From contig JAEYRV010000037.1 in the NCBI GenBank assembly GCA_023435305.1, positions 45,414-109,413 of the forward strand: DNA of 64,000 nucleotides, read 5' to 3'. This DNA is from Bacillota bacterium. GTDB taxonomy: Bacteria; Bacillota; Clostridia; Acetivibrionales; DTU013. The first letter of the stretch is position 1. Each line of letters opens with the position of its first letter. The position numbers and the translations under genes are program-made. Positions 44,150-53,103 of this stretch are shown here, piece by piece. Below the pieces are notes generated by a model, which saw only the letters and a program-made list of their open reading frames with translations, had not been told where the DNA came from and ran no database searches.

Positions 44150-44262
44150 CACCCCCGATAGACGGGAGGCTACTGCCCCTAGTTGAGAATTTGACCCGAT
44201 AGACGGGAGGCTACTGCCCCTAGTTGAAGATTTGGCCAGATAGATGGCGGCTACTGATCCTC
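44150..44262 (+). repeat. 41-bp tandem repeat array B
   Basis: GATAGACGGGAGGCTACTG recurs at 44157 and 44198, and as GATAGATGG-CGGCTACTG at 44239, exactly 41 bp apart. CCCCTAGTTGAGAATTTGAC completes the unit. The unit aligns over nearly its whole length with array A. Confidence 0.88.
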
Positions 44263-44628
44263 ATGAAATTCCAATCGGCCATCACCTTGTCTTCTTCCGG
44301 GCTCCTGTCGCTCTACAGATTGATTTTGCAAGTCCATGCCCTATAACCTTCATTATCTATTCTGCTGAGCACACAATACACCCCCGTCCATTAGTCCGGT
44401 CCAGGTCCCTGACAGGTTTCGCCCGTGTCTCAGTCCGGCTCCGTGCCCGTGTCCAGGCGCGCGTTTCCACCCGCATTCCAGCACGCGCTCTGCCCCACAT
44501 TCCGGTCCACGCTCCAGTCCACGCTCCCGCCTTTAGTCCACATCCTCCGCACAGAAGGCAGGATCATTTTTTTGCAATTTGCATGATTGCTTTCCGTCAT
44601 TTTGATATAACATTTTTTCTGGATTGTA

Positions 44629-44657
44629 TTGACAATGCCCATTATTTTTGTTATATT
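44629..44657 (+). promoter_or_regulatory. amt promoter
   Basis: TTGACA (44629-44634), 17 bases, TATATT (44652-44657); a start near 44664 gives a leader of about 130 nt containing a terminator. Confidence 0.75.
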
Positions 44658-44702
44658 AAAGAAAATCAAACAGCATAAAGCATGTATATAATTATGAAGG
44701 CA

Positions 44703-44750
44703 AAGGCGCCGAACCAATTTTTTGTTGGTTCGCGCCTTTTTTTGTTTTTA
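44703..44750 (+). terminator. Terminator in the amt leader (attenuator)
   Basis: The stem GGCG-CGAACCAA / TTGGTTCG-CGCC with loop TTTTTTG is followed by TTTTTTTG. It stands between the amt promoter and the amt start codon, so expression must involve read-through or antitermination. Confidence 0.75.
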
Positions 44751-44795
44751 TGGATCAAAATGCAATGCTGTTAAAAATAAAACAGGGGGTTATTT

Positions 44796-46556
44796 ATGGA
44801 TACTAAGGTGATTCTGGACACCATTTGGGTAGTTTTTGCGGCGGTGCTGGTTTTCTTCATGAATCTCGGCTTTGCAGCAGTAGAAAGCGGGTTTGCCCGA
44901 CAAAAGAACTCAGTCAACATACTTTCGAAAAACTTTATCGTATTTGCTGTCTCCTCCCTTGGCTTTCTGGTTCTGGGCTGGGGCCTTATGTTCGGAGACG
45001 GCAACGGCTTCATGGGACTGCAGGGCCTGTTCTTTGCAAGCGGCGCCGATAACTCACCCGCGACCGGCGAAGCTTATCGGGGCGTATACTCCGCAATATC
45101 ATGGGCCGGTATCCCGTTTTGGCTGAAATTCTTCTTCCAGCTGGTGTTCTGCGGAACTGCCGCAACAATCGTCTCAGGAGCAGTTGCAGAACGTATCAAG
45201 TATATTTCCTTTATAGTTTTCTCACTGTTACTCACCATGTTTATCTATCCGATAGTCGGTCACTGGATATGGGGCGGCGGCTGGCTGGCTCAGCTGGGAA
45301 TGCTCGACTTCGCAGGCGGCTCTACCGTCCACTCGGTCGGCGGCTGGGCAGCTCTGGCAGGTGCGCTTCTCCTTGGGCCAAGAATAGGCAAGTATGGTAA
45401 GAACGGCAAGATACATCCTATTCCGGGTCACAGCATGAGCCTTGCAACAATCGGAGCATTCGTTCTGTGGCTGGGCTGGTTCGGCTTCAATCCCGGATCG
45501 ACAATGGCAGCAGATCCTTCCTCAATAGCTCACATACTGGTAACAACAAATACAGCCGGTATCGTTGCAATTCTCACAGCGACAGCAACCGCCTGGCTGG
45601 TTATAGGAAAGCCTGATCTGGGCATGTCAATAAACGGACTTCTGGCAGGACTTGTTGCTATAACACCCTGCTGTGCATTCGTAAGTGTCCCCAGTTCCAT
45701 CATTATTGGCGCAATCGCCGGTATTCTCGTCGTTCTTTCAGTAATGTTCTTTGACAGGAAGAAGATCGATGACCCTGTAGGCGCAATATCCGTCCATCTC
45801 GTTCATGGTGTGCTCGGCACACTGTTTGTCGGCTTGTTTGCACAGGATGGCATAGGTGGGATAAGCACACCAAACGGTCTGTTCTTCGGCGGCGGTTTTG
45901 ATTTGTTTGGCAAACAAGCTCTGGGTGTCCTGGCTGTAGCCGCATTTGTTTTCCCGGCTTCACTGCTGGCATGGCTGCTCGTCAAAAAGACCCTTGGAAT
46001 ACGCGTTACAGCAAAGGAAGAGATCCAAGGCCTGGATATCGGCGAACATGGAAACCAGGGTTATCCGGACTTTGTTACGATTGATTACACAACTGACAGC
46101 GACGACATCGCTCCAGAAATCACGGGAACCGTTCCGGTCGAAAAGGCTGTGCCGGTCAAGGTCGTTGACGCACCTGTTGCTGCAGTAAGCACATCGGGCG
46201 TTAAGCTGACCAAGGTAGAAATCATAACCAAGCAGAGCAGATTCGAAGCATTGAAAATCGCTATGGACAAAATCGGCATAACCGGCATGACGGTCACAAA
46301 TGTCCTCGGCTACGGCATACAGGGCGGAATGACCGAATACTACCGCGGTGTTGAATTTGAAACAAATCTGCTTCCGAAGATAAAGATAGAGATCGTCATC
46401 AGTAAGGTCCCTGTGAGCTCGGTGGTAGAAACCGCGAAGAAGGTCCTCTATACAGGCAATATAGGTGACGGCAAGATATTTATATATAATGTGGAGAATG
46501 TCATCAAGGTCAGGACAGGAGAAGAAGGCTACGATGCCCTGCAGGATGTTGAATAA
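44796..46556 (+). CDS. amt: Ammonium transporter fused to a C-terminal PII domain
   Basis: A 586-residue protein. Residues 1 to about 405 are a complete Amt channel with eleven helices (F-M-N-L-G-F-A-A-V-E-S-G, G-H-W-I-W-G-G-G-W-L, S-V-H-L-V-H-G). After a ~60-residue Val/Pro/Ala-rich linker, residues about 468-580 form a full PII signal protein (K-V-E-I-I-T-K-Q-S-R-F-E-A-L, G-M-T-V-T-N-V-L-G-Y-G, T-E-Y-Y-R-G, K-I-K-I-E-I-V, T-G-N-I-G-D-G-K-I-F). The T-loop tyrosine equivalent to PII Tyr51 is Y516. PII normally plugs Amt as the separate protein GlnK; here the gate is covalently attached. Confidence 0.95.
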   Translation: MDTKVILDTIWVVFAAVLVFFMNLGFAAVESGFARQKNSVNILSKNFIVFAVSSLGFLVLGWGLMFGDGNGFMGLQGLFFASGADNSPATGEAYRGVYSAISWAGIPFWLKFFFQLVFCGTAATIVSGAVAERIKYISFIVFSLLLTMFIYPIVGHWIWGGGWLAQLGMLDFAGGSTVHSVGGWAALAGALLLGPRIGKYGKNGKIHPIPGHSMSLATIGAFVLWLGWFGFNPGSTMAADPSSIAHILVTTNTAGIVAILTATATAWLVIGKPDLGMSINGLLAGLVAITPCCAFVSVPSSIIIGAIAGILVVLSVMFFDRKKIDDPVGAISVHLVHGVLGTLFVGLFAQDGIGGISTPNGLFFGGGFDLFGKQALGVLAVAAFVFPASLLAWLLVKKTLGIRVTAKEEIQGLDIGEHGNQGYPDFVTIDYTTDSDDIAPEITGTVPVEKAVPVKVVDAPVAAVSTSGVKLTKVEIITKQSRFEALKIAMDKIGITGMTVTNVLGYGIQGGMTEYYRGVEFETNLLPKIKIEIVISKVPVSSVVETAKKVLYTGNIGDGKIFIYNVENVIKVRTGEEGYDALQDVE

Positions 46557-46772
46557 AAATTCGCTTCTGTGATAGTATTCCCGCTTCCAATCAGCTCCGC
46601 AGAATAGTTGTTAAATAACCATCAGTAGTATGAAAAAGATTGTAAGATACTATAAAAAATAATACAATAAGAGTAGAGCTTGGTCATAGCTTTTACATTA
46701 AAAATATGATTAGATACAGCAAATAACAGGCTGAAAAAAGAAACAACTGATGCAAAATACGGAGGAAACGAT

Positions 46773-47753
46773 ATGAGTGAAATTAAAACTATCGGAGTTC
46801 TGACCAGCGGCGGGGATGCACCCGGCATGAATGCGGCCATCAGATCTGTTGTCAGAACAGGTATTTACCACGGTTTCAATGTAATGGGAGTCAGAAAAGG
46901 ATACAACGGACTTATAAGCGGAGATGTATCCGAACTGGATCTCAGGAAGGTATCGGATATCATACACAGGGGCGGAACTATTCTGCAAACAGCCCGCTGT
47001 CCGGCTTTCCAGACGGAAGAGGGTATAAAGAAGGGCATATCCATGGCACAGGTTTTCGGTATCGATGCGATGGTGGTCATCGGAGGCGATGGTTCCTTCA
47101 AGGGCGCAAGAGATATGAGCCATTTTGGAATGAAGGTCATAGGCATCCCGGGAACCATTGACAACGATATTGGATGCTCGGACTACACCATTGGCTATGA
47201 TACAGCATTGAACACGGTGCAGGACGCACTCGACAAAATCAGAGATACCGCATATTCCCATGAGCGCTGCAGCGTACTGGAGGTAATGGGAAGAGATGCC
47301 GGCTATATCGCACTCAATGTCGGTATTGCATGTGGCGCCGAGGTCGTACTGCTTCCCGAAAAGTCCTTTGACTTCAACAAGGATATTATCAAGCCGATAA
47401 TTGAGGGCAGAAACAGAGGAAAGAGGCATTATATCGTCATAACTGCAGAAGGTATCGGCGGTGATATGGGCGCCTTGGAACTCGCGCAAAAGGTCGAAGA
47501 GGTCACGGGGATCGAAGCAAGAGGAACCGTTCTCGGACATATCCAGCGCGGCGGAAGCCCGACGGTGCGCGACAGGGTAATGGCCAGCAGGATGGGAGCG
47601 CTGGCCACGGAACTGCTGAGCCAGGGCATCTATAACCAGGTGATTGCGTTCAAGGATCATGTGCTGCAGGGTATCGAAATCAACGAGGCTCTGAAAATGA
47701 AAAAATCCATCGATGAAAAAATGATCGAACTCAGCAAGATATTGTCTCTGTAA
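46773..47753 (+). CDS. pfkA: ATP-dependent 6-phosphofructokinase
   Basis: A 326-residue glycolytic enzyme converting fructose 6-phosphate to fructose 1,6-bisphosphate. S-G-G-D-A-P-G-M-N opens the ATP site, G-G-D-G-S (104-108) with Gly at the second position of the phosphate loop points to ATP over pyrophosphate, and P-G-T-I-D-N-D (126-132) has the catalytic Asp. G-H-I-Q-R-G-G is near the C-terminus. CGGAGG precedes the ATG. It is alone; pyruvate kinase, often its neighbour, is absent here. Confidence 0.96.
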   Translation: MSEIKTIGVLTSGGDAPGMNAAIRSVVRTGIYHGFNVMGVRKGYNGLISGDVSELDLRKVSDIIHRGGTILQTARCPAFQTEEGIKKGISMAQVFGIDAMVVIGGDGSFKGARDMSHFGMKVIGIPGTIDNDIGCSDYTIGYDTALNTVQDALDKIRDTAYSHERCSVLEVMGRDAGYIALNVGIACGAEVVLLPEKSFDFNKDIIKPIIEGRNRGKRHYIVITAEGIGGDMGALELAQKVEEVTGIEARGTVLGHIQRGGSPTVRDRVMASRMGALATELLSQGIYNQVIAFKDHVLQGIEINEALKMKKSIDEKMIELSKILSL

Positions 47754-47791
47754 TAAAATCTGTAATAATCGCTATAATAATTACAAAGATA

Positions 47792-47852
47792 AAGGCCGGC
47801 TGTCTCTTGAGACTGGAAACCCAGTCAAAGGAACAAGCCGGCCGTTTTATTT
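47792..47852 (+). terminator. Two-stem terminator after pfkA
   Basis: An outer stem GGCCGGCT / AGCCGGCC (47794-47801 with 47836-47843) encloses an inner hairpin GACTGG / CCAGTC and is followed by GTTTTATTT. Confidence 0.8.
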
Positions 47853-47886
47853 GAATCCGACAAAAAAGCTGATATCAGGCTGCTGC

Positions 47887-48948
47887 TCAGTTCTCCAGCT
47901 TCAAGTCCCCTTCCTTTATCCAGCCGATCTTTCTGCAGAACAAACCTATTGCCCAGCAGATAACAGCCGGCAGTACGAAGCATACCAACACCAGCGCTGC
48001 CCAGTCCATACCTGTTATAGCTAATTTGGAGCCTGCCGCGATGTCATTGAGCCATCCGGTATATACTCCTATGGGACCCACGAGGCCGCAGGTACCCATA
48101 CCGGATGCTACTGCCAGACCATTCATCTGTAGCTTGAATACAACAGTGGCAATAGGCCCGGTGATCATACTGGTTACAATAGCGGGGATCCATATCTTTG
48201 GATTGCGCACTATATTGCCCATCTGAAGCATGGAGGTGCCAAGACCCTGGGAGATCAATCCGCCCCAGCGGTTCTCACGGAAAGACAGGACTGCGAACCC
48301 GACCATATTGGCACAACAGCCTGCCACGGCTGCCCCGCCGGCAAGTCCGGTAAGGCTGAGGGCTGCACATATGGCAGCACTGCTGATCGGTAATGTCAGC
48401 GCGATGCCAACGAGTGCAGATACAAGGATACCCATTATGAAAGGCTGCTGTTCGGTCGCCCACATGATGATCTGTCCGACCCAGTTGGCGGCCGTACCGA
48501 CAGGCGGCGCAATGAGTGCTGAAAGGCCGACTCCGGCAAAGATAGTTACCAGCGGAGTAACAATAATATCTACCTTGGTCTCCTTGGACACCAATTTACC
48601 CAGTTCGGCGGCAATAATGGCGATGATGAGCACTGCCAGAGGGCCTCCGGCGCCTCCCAGTTCATTTGCCGAAAGTCCAACGGCAGTCAATGAAAACAGA
48701 ACCAACGGAGGACATTTCAAAGCATATCCGATGGCTATGGCCATTGCCGGACCGGACATTTTAGTCGCAAAACCGCCGATCTGGTTTAAAACCGGCAGGT
48801 TGAACTGTGTGCCGATCGTGTTAATTATCGTCCCTATCAGCAGTGAACAAAACAGGCCCTGCGCCATGGCGCCCAATGCATCTACACCATAACGGCGTGC
48901 CGATATCACGATATCCTTCTTCTTTAAAAATCCACTCACTTTTCCCAT
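47887..48948 (-). CDS. PTS IIC-like membrane protein (PF13303 type)
   Basis: A 353-residue membrane protein with about nine helices, rich in Gly/Ala. The opening D-I-V-I-S-A-R-R-Y-G-V-D-A-L-G-A-M-A-Q-G-L-F and the M-G-T-C-G-L-V-G-P-I segment fit the PTS_EIIC_2 family. No IIA, IIB or HPr gene is adjacent, so it may be a stand-alone carrier or use subunits encoded elsewhere. ATG at 48948 is favoured over the ATG at 48972, whose ribosome site touches the codon. Confidence 0.82.
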   Translation of the reverse strand: MGKVSGFLKKKDIVISARRYGVDALGAMAQGLFCSLLIGTIINTIGTQFNLPVLNQIGGFATKMSGPAMAIAIGYALKCPPLVLFSLTAVGLSANELGGAGGPLAVLIIAIIAAELGKLVSKETKVDIIVTPLVTIFAGVGLSALIAPPVGTAANWVGQIIMWATEQQPFIMGILVSALVGIALTLPISSAAICAALSLTGLAGGAAVAGCCANMVGFAVLSFRENRWGGLISQGLGTSMLQMGNIVRNPKIWIPAIVTSMITGPIATVVFKLQMNGLAVASGMGTCGLVGPIGVYTGWLNDIAAGSKLAITGMDWAALVLVCFVLPAVICWAIGLFCRKIGWIKEGDLKLEN

Positions 48949-49054
48949 GCTGCTATCCTTCCCTTCAGGCATACCTCTGTTAGTATTAGTTTCTGCGGAA
49001 ATAACCGTACCTCAGAATATATTGATAACATTTAAACCCATTATTTGCATTCTG

Positions 49055-49927
49055 TCAATATGCTCTTTTCGCCGCAATACCCATTTTGTCCGTCTTCTCC
49101 TCAAAGGGCTTGCCGGTCAGATCACTGAAAATGTCCTGCACCTTGATCCCATTCTCCTGAAGCATCTTGATAGCTGACCCCCTTGTATAGTAATGATCCC
49201 ATATCCTGTATACCGAGATCTTGCCGCTTTCATCGATGACCGTATGCTGTCTGAGAATCACATCAGCCTCTTCGTAACGCAACTCCTGCTCCAGAACAAG
49301 ATGGGCATAGGGTCTCCAGAAGTTTGCACCACTCACATACCAGTTTTTCCAGGCCGGATGATCAAAATAGTGTCCAGTAAACACATCAAATATCAATGTA
49401 CCCTCAGGCTTGAGTGCCTTTCTCACCTTCCCGAGCAGAATATCGCGTTCGGAATCAGTCAATGCACCCAGGTCGCAGTAAATAAGAAGGATAGCGTCGA
49501 ATTCGTTTTCATAGTCCATATTCAGGTAGTTCTGATATATGTACTCTATATCCATGCCATTTTCCTTCGCATACCTGTCGGCATATTCTATTGAGTTTCT
49601 CGAAAAATCCATTCCCGTTACATTGATACCGCGCTTATGCAGCCTTGTACAGTACAATCCAGGCCCACAGCCCAGATCCAGTACTCTGGAGCCTGCCTTC
49701 AGTCCACAATAATCAACGATCCACTCTACTGTTTTATCAATGGTTTCATGTTTGAAGCTTGCTGTATCAGTAGCAGAGTCGAGATGAGCCTTGAGCAGCT
49801 GCTGAGAAATATATGGGTCATCCCAGAACAGTTCTCCTCTTTCAGGAAACAGAGCCGGCTTTTGCTGGGTTGCCAGCAGCAGCTCCAGATTTAAGCCATT
49901 ATTCGATATAATATTATTGAGTTTCAT
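49055..49927 (-). CDS. Class I SAM-dependent methyltransferase
   Basis: A 290-residue protein with the SAM motif I V-L-D-L-G-C-G-P-G, acidic motif G-M-D-F-S-R-N-S-I, and I-L-L-I-Y-C-D-L-G at the motif IV position. About 75 residues precede the fold (W-D-D-P-Y-I-S-Q-Q-L-L-K-A-H-L), seen in a small-molecule-modifying subgroup. The substrate is unknown. The start at 49927 follows GGAGG. A structured leader with its own promoter and terminator (49981-50267) lies upstream, suggesting regulation by termination. Confidence 0.87.
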   Translation of the reverse strand: MKLNNIISNNGLNLELLLATQQKPALFPERGELFWDDPYISQQLLKAHLDSATDTASFKHETIDKTVEWIVDYCGLKAGSRVLDLGCGPGLYCTRLHKRGINVTGMDFSRNSIEYADRYAKENGMDIEYIYQNYLNMDYENEFDAILLIYCDLGALTDSERDILLGKVRKALKPEGTLIFDVFTGHYFDHPAWKNWYVSGANFWRPYAHLVLEQELRYEEADVILRQHTVIDESGKISVYRIWDHYYTRGSAIKMLQENGIKVQDIFSDLTGKPFEEKTDKMGIAAKRAY

Positions 49928-49980
49928 TATATATAGCCTCCAATTATTATTATTTGACAAAACACAGCATGACAGTCCGA

Positions 49981-50012
49981 AAAAAATAAAAGCCGCAGAT
50001 TTACTCTACGGC
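49981..50012 (-). terminator. Terminator in the methyltransferase leader
   Basis: On the minus strand GCCGTAGA / TCTGCGGC (plus 50005-50012 with 49992-49999) is followed by TTTTATTTTTT. It is 54 bp before the methyltransferase start codon. Confidence 0.8.
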
Positions 50013-50231
50013 CTGATCCCATTTCCAACGCCTGTGGAGTAATCTTAAAATCATCAGAAAATCGAGCACAAAATCAAACCACCGTGTTCATACGAATTCG
50101 CGGGCAGCTTATTATCTCGATTATTCAATAAATGATCTTAAAATTACTTTTCCGCGCACACCAAGATTTCTATAGCGTGCCGGACTTGATTCCACCTTTC
50201 GTTTCCAAACTGTAATACTATTGTTTTGTCA
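50013..50231 (-). ncRNA. Candidate structured leader RNA (riboswitch-like) or small RNA
   Basis: The transcript from about 50231 to the terminator would be ~250 nt. Paired elements visible on the minus strand include GCACGC / GTGTGC, a long-range CGCGG / CCGCG, and GATTACTC (plus 50037-50044), which could pair with GAGTAAATC (49998-50006) and thereby break the terminator. No known riboswitch consensus was recognised. Confidence 0.45.
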
Positions 50232-50237
50232 AATTTT

Positions 50238-50267
50238 ACTATATCACTAATCGAGCAGTATGTTCAA
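50238..50267 (-). promoter_or_regulatory. Promoter of the structured leader
   Basis: On the minus strand TTGAAC (plus 50262-50267), 18 bases, TATAGT (50238-50243). It lies inside the gap after the second MATE gene. Confidence 0.6.
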
Positions 50268-50299
50268 GTTACTTATCTTCTATAAATAATATTTTCTGC

Positions 50300-51691
50300 T
50301 CAGCATGCGTCGGCGACCTGGCCATCAGTCCCGGCCTCGAGAATCGCACGTTTACGCACCTTATAACGCGCATAGAAGTAGCATCCCACCTGTCCAATGC
50401 CCGCCAGAGACCATGTAATGGGATAGCATATAAAAAGCATGAATATCGAGCGGTTCCAGGCAAAGAAAGTGACCAGCCAGACTATACGCAGCAGGCATGC
50501 GCCTACAAGCGTGCAAATCATCGGCATTACTGAATAGCCCATACCTCGGGTCAAACCCGGATAAACATTCATTATACCGCATGCAATAAACCCTGCCATC
50601 ATGACATACAGGCGTTCCATTCCCAGTTCAATGACCTGGGTTTCCGATGTGAATAAAGTAAGCAGCGGCCTTCCGAACAGCACCACCGTACCGCCCAATA
50701 TGATCCAGCTTGCAAATATCAATACCGTACATACCTTTGCTATGGTGTCGATCCTTTTATACTTCCCGGCTCCCATGTTTTGTCCGGTAAAGGTAAGAGC
50801 AGCATTATAATAGGCATTCATGGAGGTGCCTACCAGATTCTCGACATTTCCTGATGCGGAGCTTGCGGCTACCATTGTAGAGCCGAAGGAATTTACAGAT
50901 GACTGGATCAGTGTATTTGAGATAGAAAACAACAGTCCCTGAAGGCCCGCAGGCAGCCCTATTTTTACAATTGTCTTCAGCTTCTGTCCATCGATATGCA
51001 TCCGTCTGAAAATGAACCGTATGGCTCCTTCACTCCTGATCAGACATATCATGATCAATACAGCCGAAAGATACTGAGATATGACTGTTGCCCATGCAAC
51101 ACCCTCAACGCTCATATGGAGCACTATCACAAAGAACAGATTAAATACGACATTTACCACACCGGCTATGATCAGGTAGTACATCGGGCGGCGGCTGTCG
51201 CCTATGGCACGGAGGATGGCGGCGGCAAAATTATATACCATATTGGCTGGTACACCTAAAAAGTAGATCCTCATATATAAGACTGACAGGTCGAAAATGT
51301 CCTCCGGAGTACCCATGAGCCCCAGTAATGGTTTGCAAAAAACCAAACCGATAGCCATGACTGCAAGTCCGCTGATGATGCTGATATAAATGGAGGTGTG
51401 GACGGACCGGCTCACTCCATCATGCTTCCCTGCCCCATAATCCTGTGAGACTATAACACTGGTACCCACGGACAAGCCCATGAAAAAATTGACCAGCAGG
51501 TTTATCAGAGCGCCTGTTGCGCCTACTGCGGCCAGTGCCTCGCTGCCTGAAAACCTGCCGACGACTATCATATCCGCAGCATTGAATAAAAGCTGCAGAA
51601 TGTTCATTGCCATGATAGGCAGTGCAAATATGAATATTTTGCTGAACAGCGGACCGCTGCACATATCAGTGTCCCGCTTCCGTGAGACCAT
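50300..51691 (-). CDS. MATE-family efflux transporter (second copy)
   Basis: A 463-residue MATE protein with twelve helices: P-I-M-A-M-N-I-L-Q-L-L-F-N-A-A-D-M-I-V-V-G in helix 1 and G-Q-N-M-G-A-G-K-Y-K-R in the second half. It is only distantly like the MATE at 36.4 kb, with a shorter N-terminus, so the two probably have different substrates. ATG at 51691 is preferred over a TTG at 51727, though the GGAAG site is a little far. Monocistronic. Confidence 0.9.
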   Translation of the reverse strand: MVSRKRDTDMCSGPLFSKIFIFALPIMAMNILQLLFNAADMIVVGRFSGSEALAAVGATGALINLLVNFFMGLSVGTSVIVSQDYGAGKHDGVSRSVHTSIYISIISGLAVMAIGLVFCKPLLGLMGTPEDIFDLSVLYMRIYFLGVPANMVYNFAAAILRAIGDSRRPMYYLIIAGVVNVVFNLFFVIVLHMSVEGVAWATVISQYLSAVLIMICLIRSEGAIRFIFRRMHIDGQKLKTIVKIGLPAGLQGLLFSISNTLIQSSVNSFGSTMVAASSASGNVENLVGTSMNAYYNAALTFTGQNMGAGKYKRIDTIAKVCTVLIFASWIILGGTVVLFGRPLLTLFTSETQVIELGMERLYVMMAGFIACGIMNVYPGLTRGMGYSVMPMICTLVGACLLRIVWLVTFFAWNRSIFMLFICYPITWSLAGIGQVGCYFYARYKVRKRAILEAGTDGQVADAC

Positions 51692-51819
51692 AGAGGTAAT
51701 CGCTTCCTTTGCCGGGTATCCCGACAACAGTTTGTTTACGTAATTCCCATAAAATTTATATTGTTGAATACCATAATATCATATCGGCATTAAGAAATCC
51801 AACTCTCATAAATGCCTAT

Positions 51820-53103
51820 TCATGAAGGTACTGGAAGGCTTATTTTAATGGAGGTCCCGCCGGATTCATTGTTTTGTGCCCATATTGTCCCGCCGCATGC
51901 CACGACGATCTCCCTGCATATGGAGAGTCCGAGTCCCGCCACCGAGCGCCCTTTATCGGAGGTATAGAACGGGTCGAACACCTTGTCCAGCTCATTTTCG
52001 GGAATGCCTGTCCCGTTATCTTCGACAGAAAAAATCACCGAATCCCCCTGCCTCGAGCAAAAAACGGATATGGCCGGCGCCTGCAGGTCAAAATGCTTCA
52101 GGCTGTTGCTGATAATATTCCCAAAGACTCTCCTCATCTTGGAGACATCCACGTTGATCATTTCGCCGGGACTGTATACACTGACTGAAAATGTTATTCC
52201 CCGCTCAGTCAATTCCGCTTCATAATCCGATTTCAAGACAGCGCAGAATTTTTCCGCCGATATCTTCTGCTGTTTGATGCCGATTTGCATTTTCAGATTC
52301 AAATACTCGTCAAATTCCTCCACCAGATTGTTAATAGACACGGCCTTGTTATAAATTATGTTAACATACTGCTCATGCCTGTCGGCGGAAAGCGAGTTCT
52401 TTTTCAGTCGCTCGGCAAAGCCCATAATAGATGTCAGAGGTGTCTTGATATCATGTGAAATGGACGCGATTATCAAATGTTGTTTCTGCCTTTCCTTCTC
52501 CAGCGCATCCGTAAGTGCGGCAAATTCATTCCGCAGCAGTCCGATCTCGTCATTGCGCGCTGTTCTTTCGGGCCGTATGCCCTCCTTGTATCTTCCCATA
52601 CTTCTCTGAAGTGCAAAAATAGGCTTTACATAATCAAGATATATGGGCACTGCAGAAAACATAAAAATAATGAAAATAATTACCACTTCTGCTATAACGA
52701 TCTTGCGGCCGATCTGATAGGCAGCAATGTTCATTATCGGCATTGGTTGAGTCACCTTCAGCAAAAATACCTGACCATCGTGGTGAAACAGGCTTGAGGC
52801 GGTGTTCTCCACATTCACGCCGGTCTTCCCGCCAGTGAAAAATAATATCCTGCCGTCTTCATTGCTCACCTCAAATATCAGCGACTTCTCCTGGGATATA
52901 CACTGTAATATCGCCTCAAAGTCACTCTTGTCATCTATTTCACTTACGATACCATCTGTTTCCTCCTGCAGCTGCTCCCTCATACTAATGTTGAAGCTGG
53001 CGATCTCACTGGACAGAAATAGATTGTAGTATCCGTATACCAACAGTATATTTACAATAAATGCTGAAAGGACAAGTAATGGAAGCTTTATTCTAATACT
53101 CAT
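51820..53103 (-). CDS. Sensor histidine kinase
   Basis: A 427-residue kinase with two membrane helices (about 7-28 and 132-156) around a ~100-residue extracytoplasmic sensor and a HAMP-like linker. The H-box S-I-S-H-D-I-K-T-P-L-T-S has H217; the N-box is N-I-I-S-N-S-L-K-H, and G1/G2 are D-N-G-T-G-I-P and G-L-G-L-S-I. It overlaps the response regulator gene by 11 bp, so both are one operon, immediately downstream of the second ABC exporter. Confidence 0.93.
   Translation of the reverse strand: MSIRIKLPLLVLSAFIVNILLVYGYYNLFLSSEIASFNISMREQLQEETDGIVSEIDDKSDFEAILQCISQEKSLIFEVSNEDGRILFFTGGKTGVNVENTASSLFHHDGQVFLLKVTQPMPIMNIAAYQIGRKIVIAEVVIIFIIFMFSAVPIYLDYVKPIFALQRSMGRYKEGIRPERTARNDEIGLLRNEFAALTDALEKERQKQHLIIASISHDIKTPLTSIMGFAERLKKNSLSADRHEQYVNIIYNKAVSINNLVEEFDEYLNLKMQIGIKQQKISAEKFCAVLKSDYEAELTERGITFSVSVYSPGEMINVDVSKMRRVFGNIISNSLKHFDLQAPAISVFCSRQGDSVIFSVEDNGTGIPENELDKVFDPFYTSDKGRSVAGLGLSICREIVVACGGTIWAQNNESGGTSIKISLPVPS

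Noticed and set aside
44244..44678. 144-codon plus-strand frame rich in Arg/Pro/His between array B and amt
   Set aside because: Low-complexity C-rich sequence without ribosome site or domain; it runs through the amt promoter.
44664..44720. ANTAR antiterminator binding site in the amt leader
   Set aside because: A hexaloop-like AAAGGC with A1 and G4 exists, but its stem is only three base pairs and no convincing first hairpin precedes it.
44682..44774. Leader peptide starting M-Y-I-I-M-K-A-K-A-P-N through the amt terminator
   Set aside because: The frame is open but has no ribosome binding site, and its residues are dictated by the hairpin.
46710..47660. 316-codon minus-strand frame opposite pfkA
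   Set aside because: Shadow of pfkA; His/Cys/Ser-rich with no family resemblance.
49981..50267. 6S RNA, RNase P RNA, cobalamin riboswitch or T-box in this leader
   Set aside because: I compared remembered core motifs of each and none fits; kept only as an unclassified structured leader.
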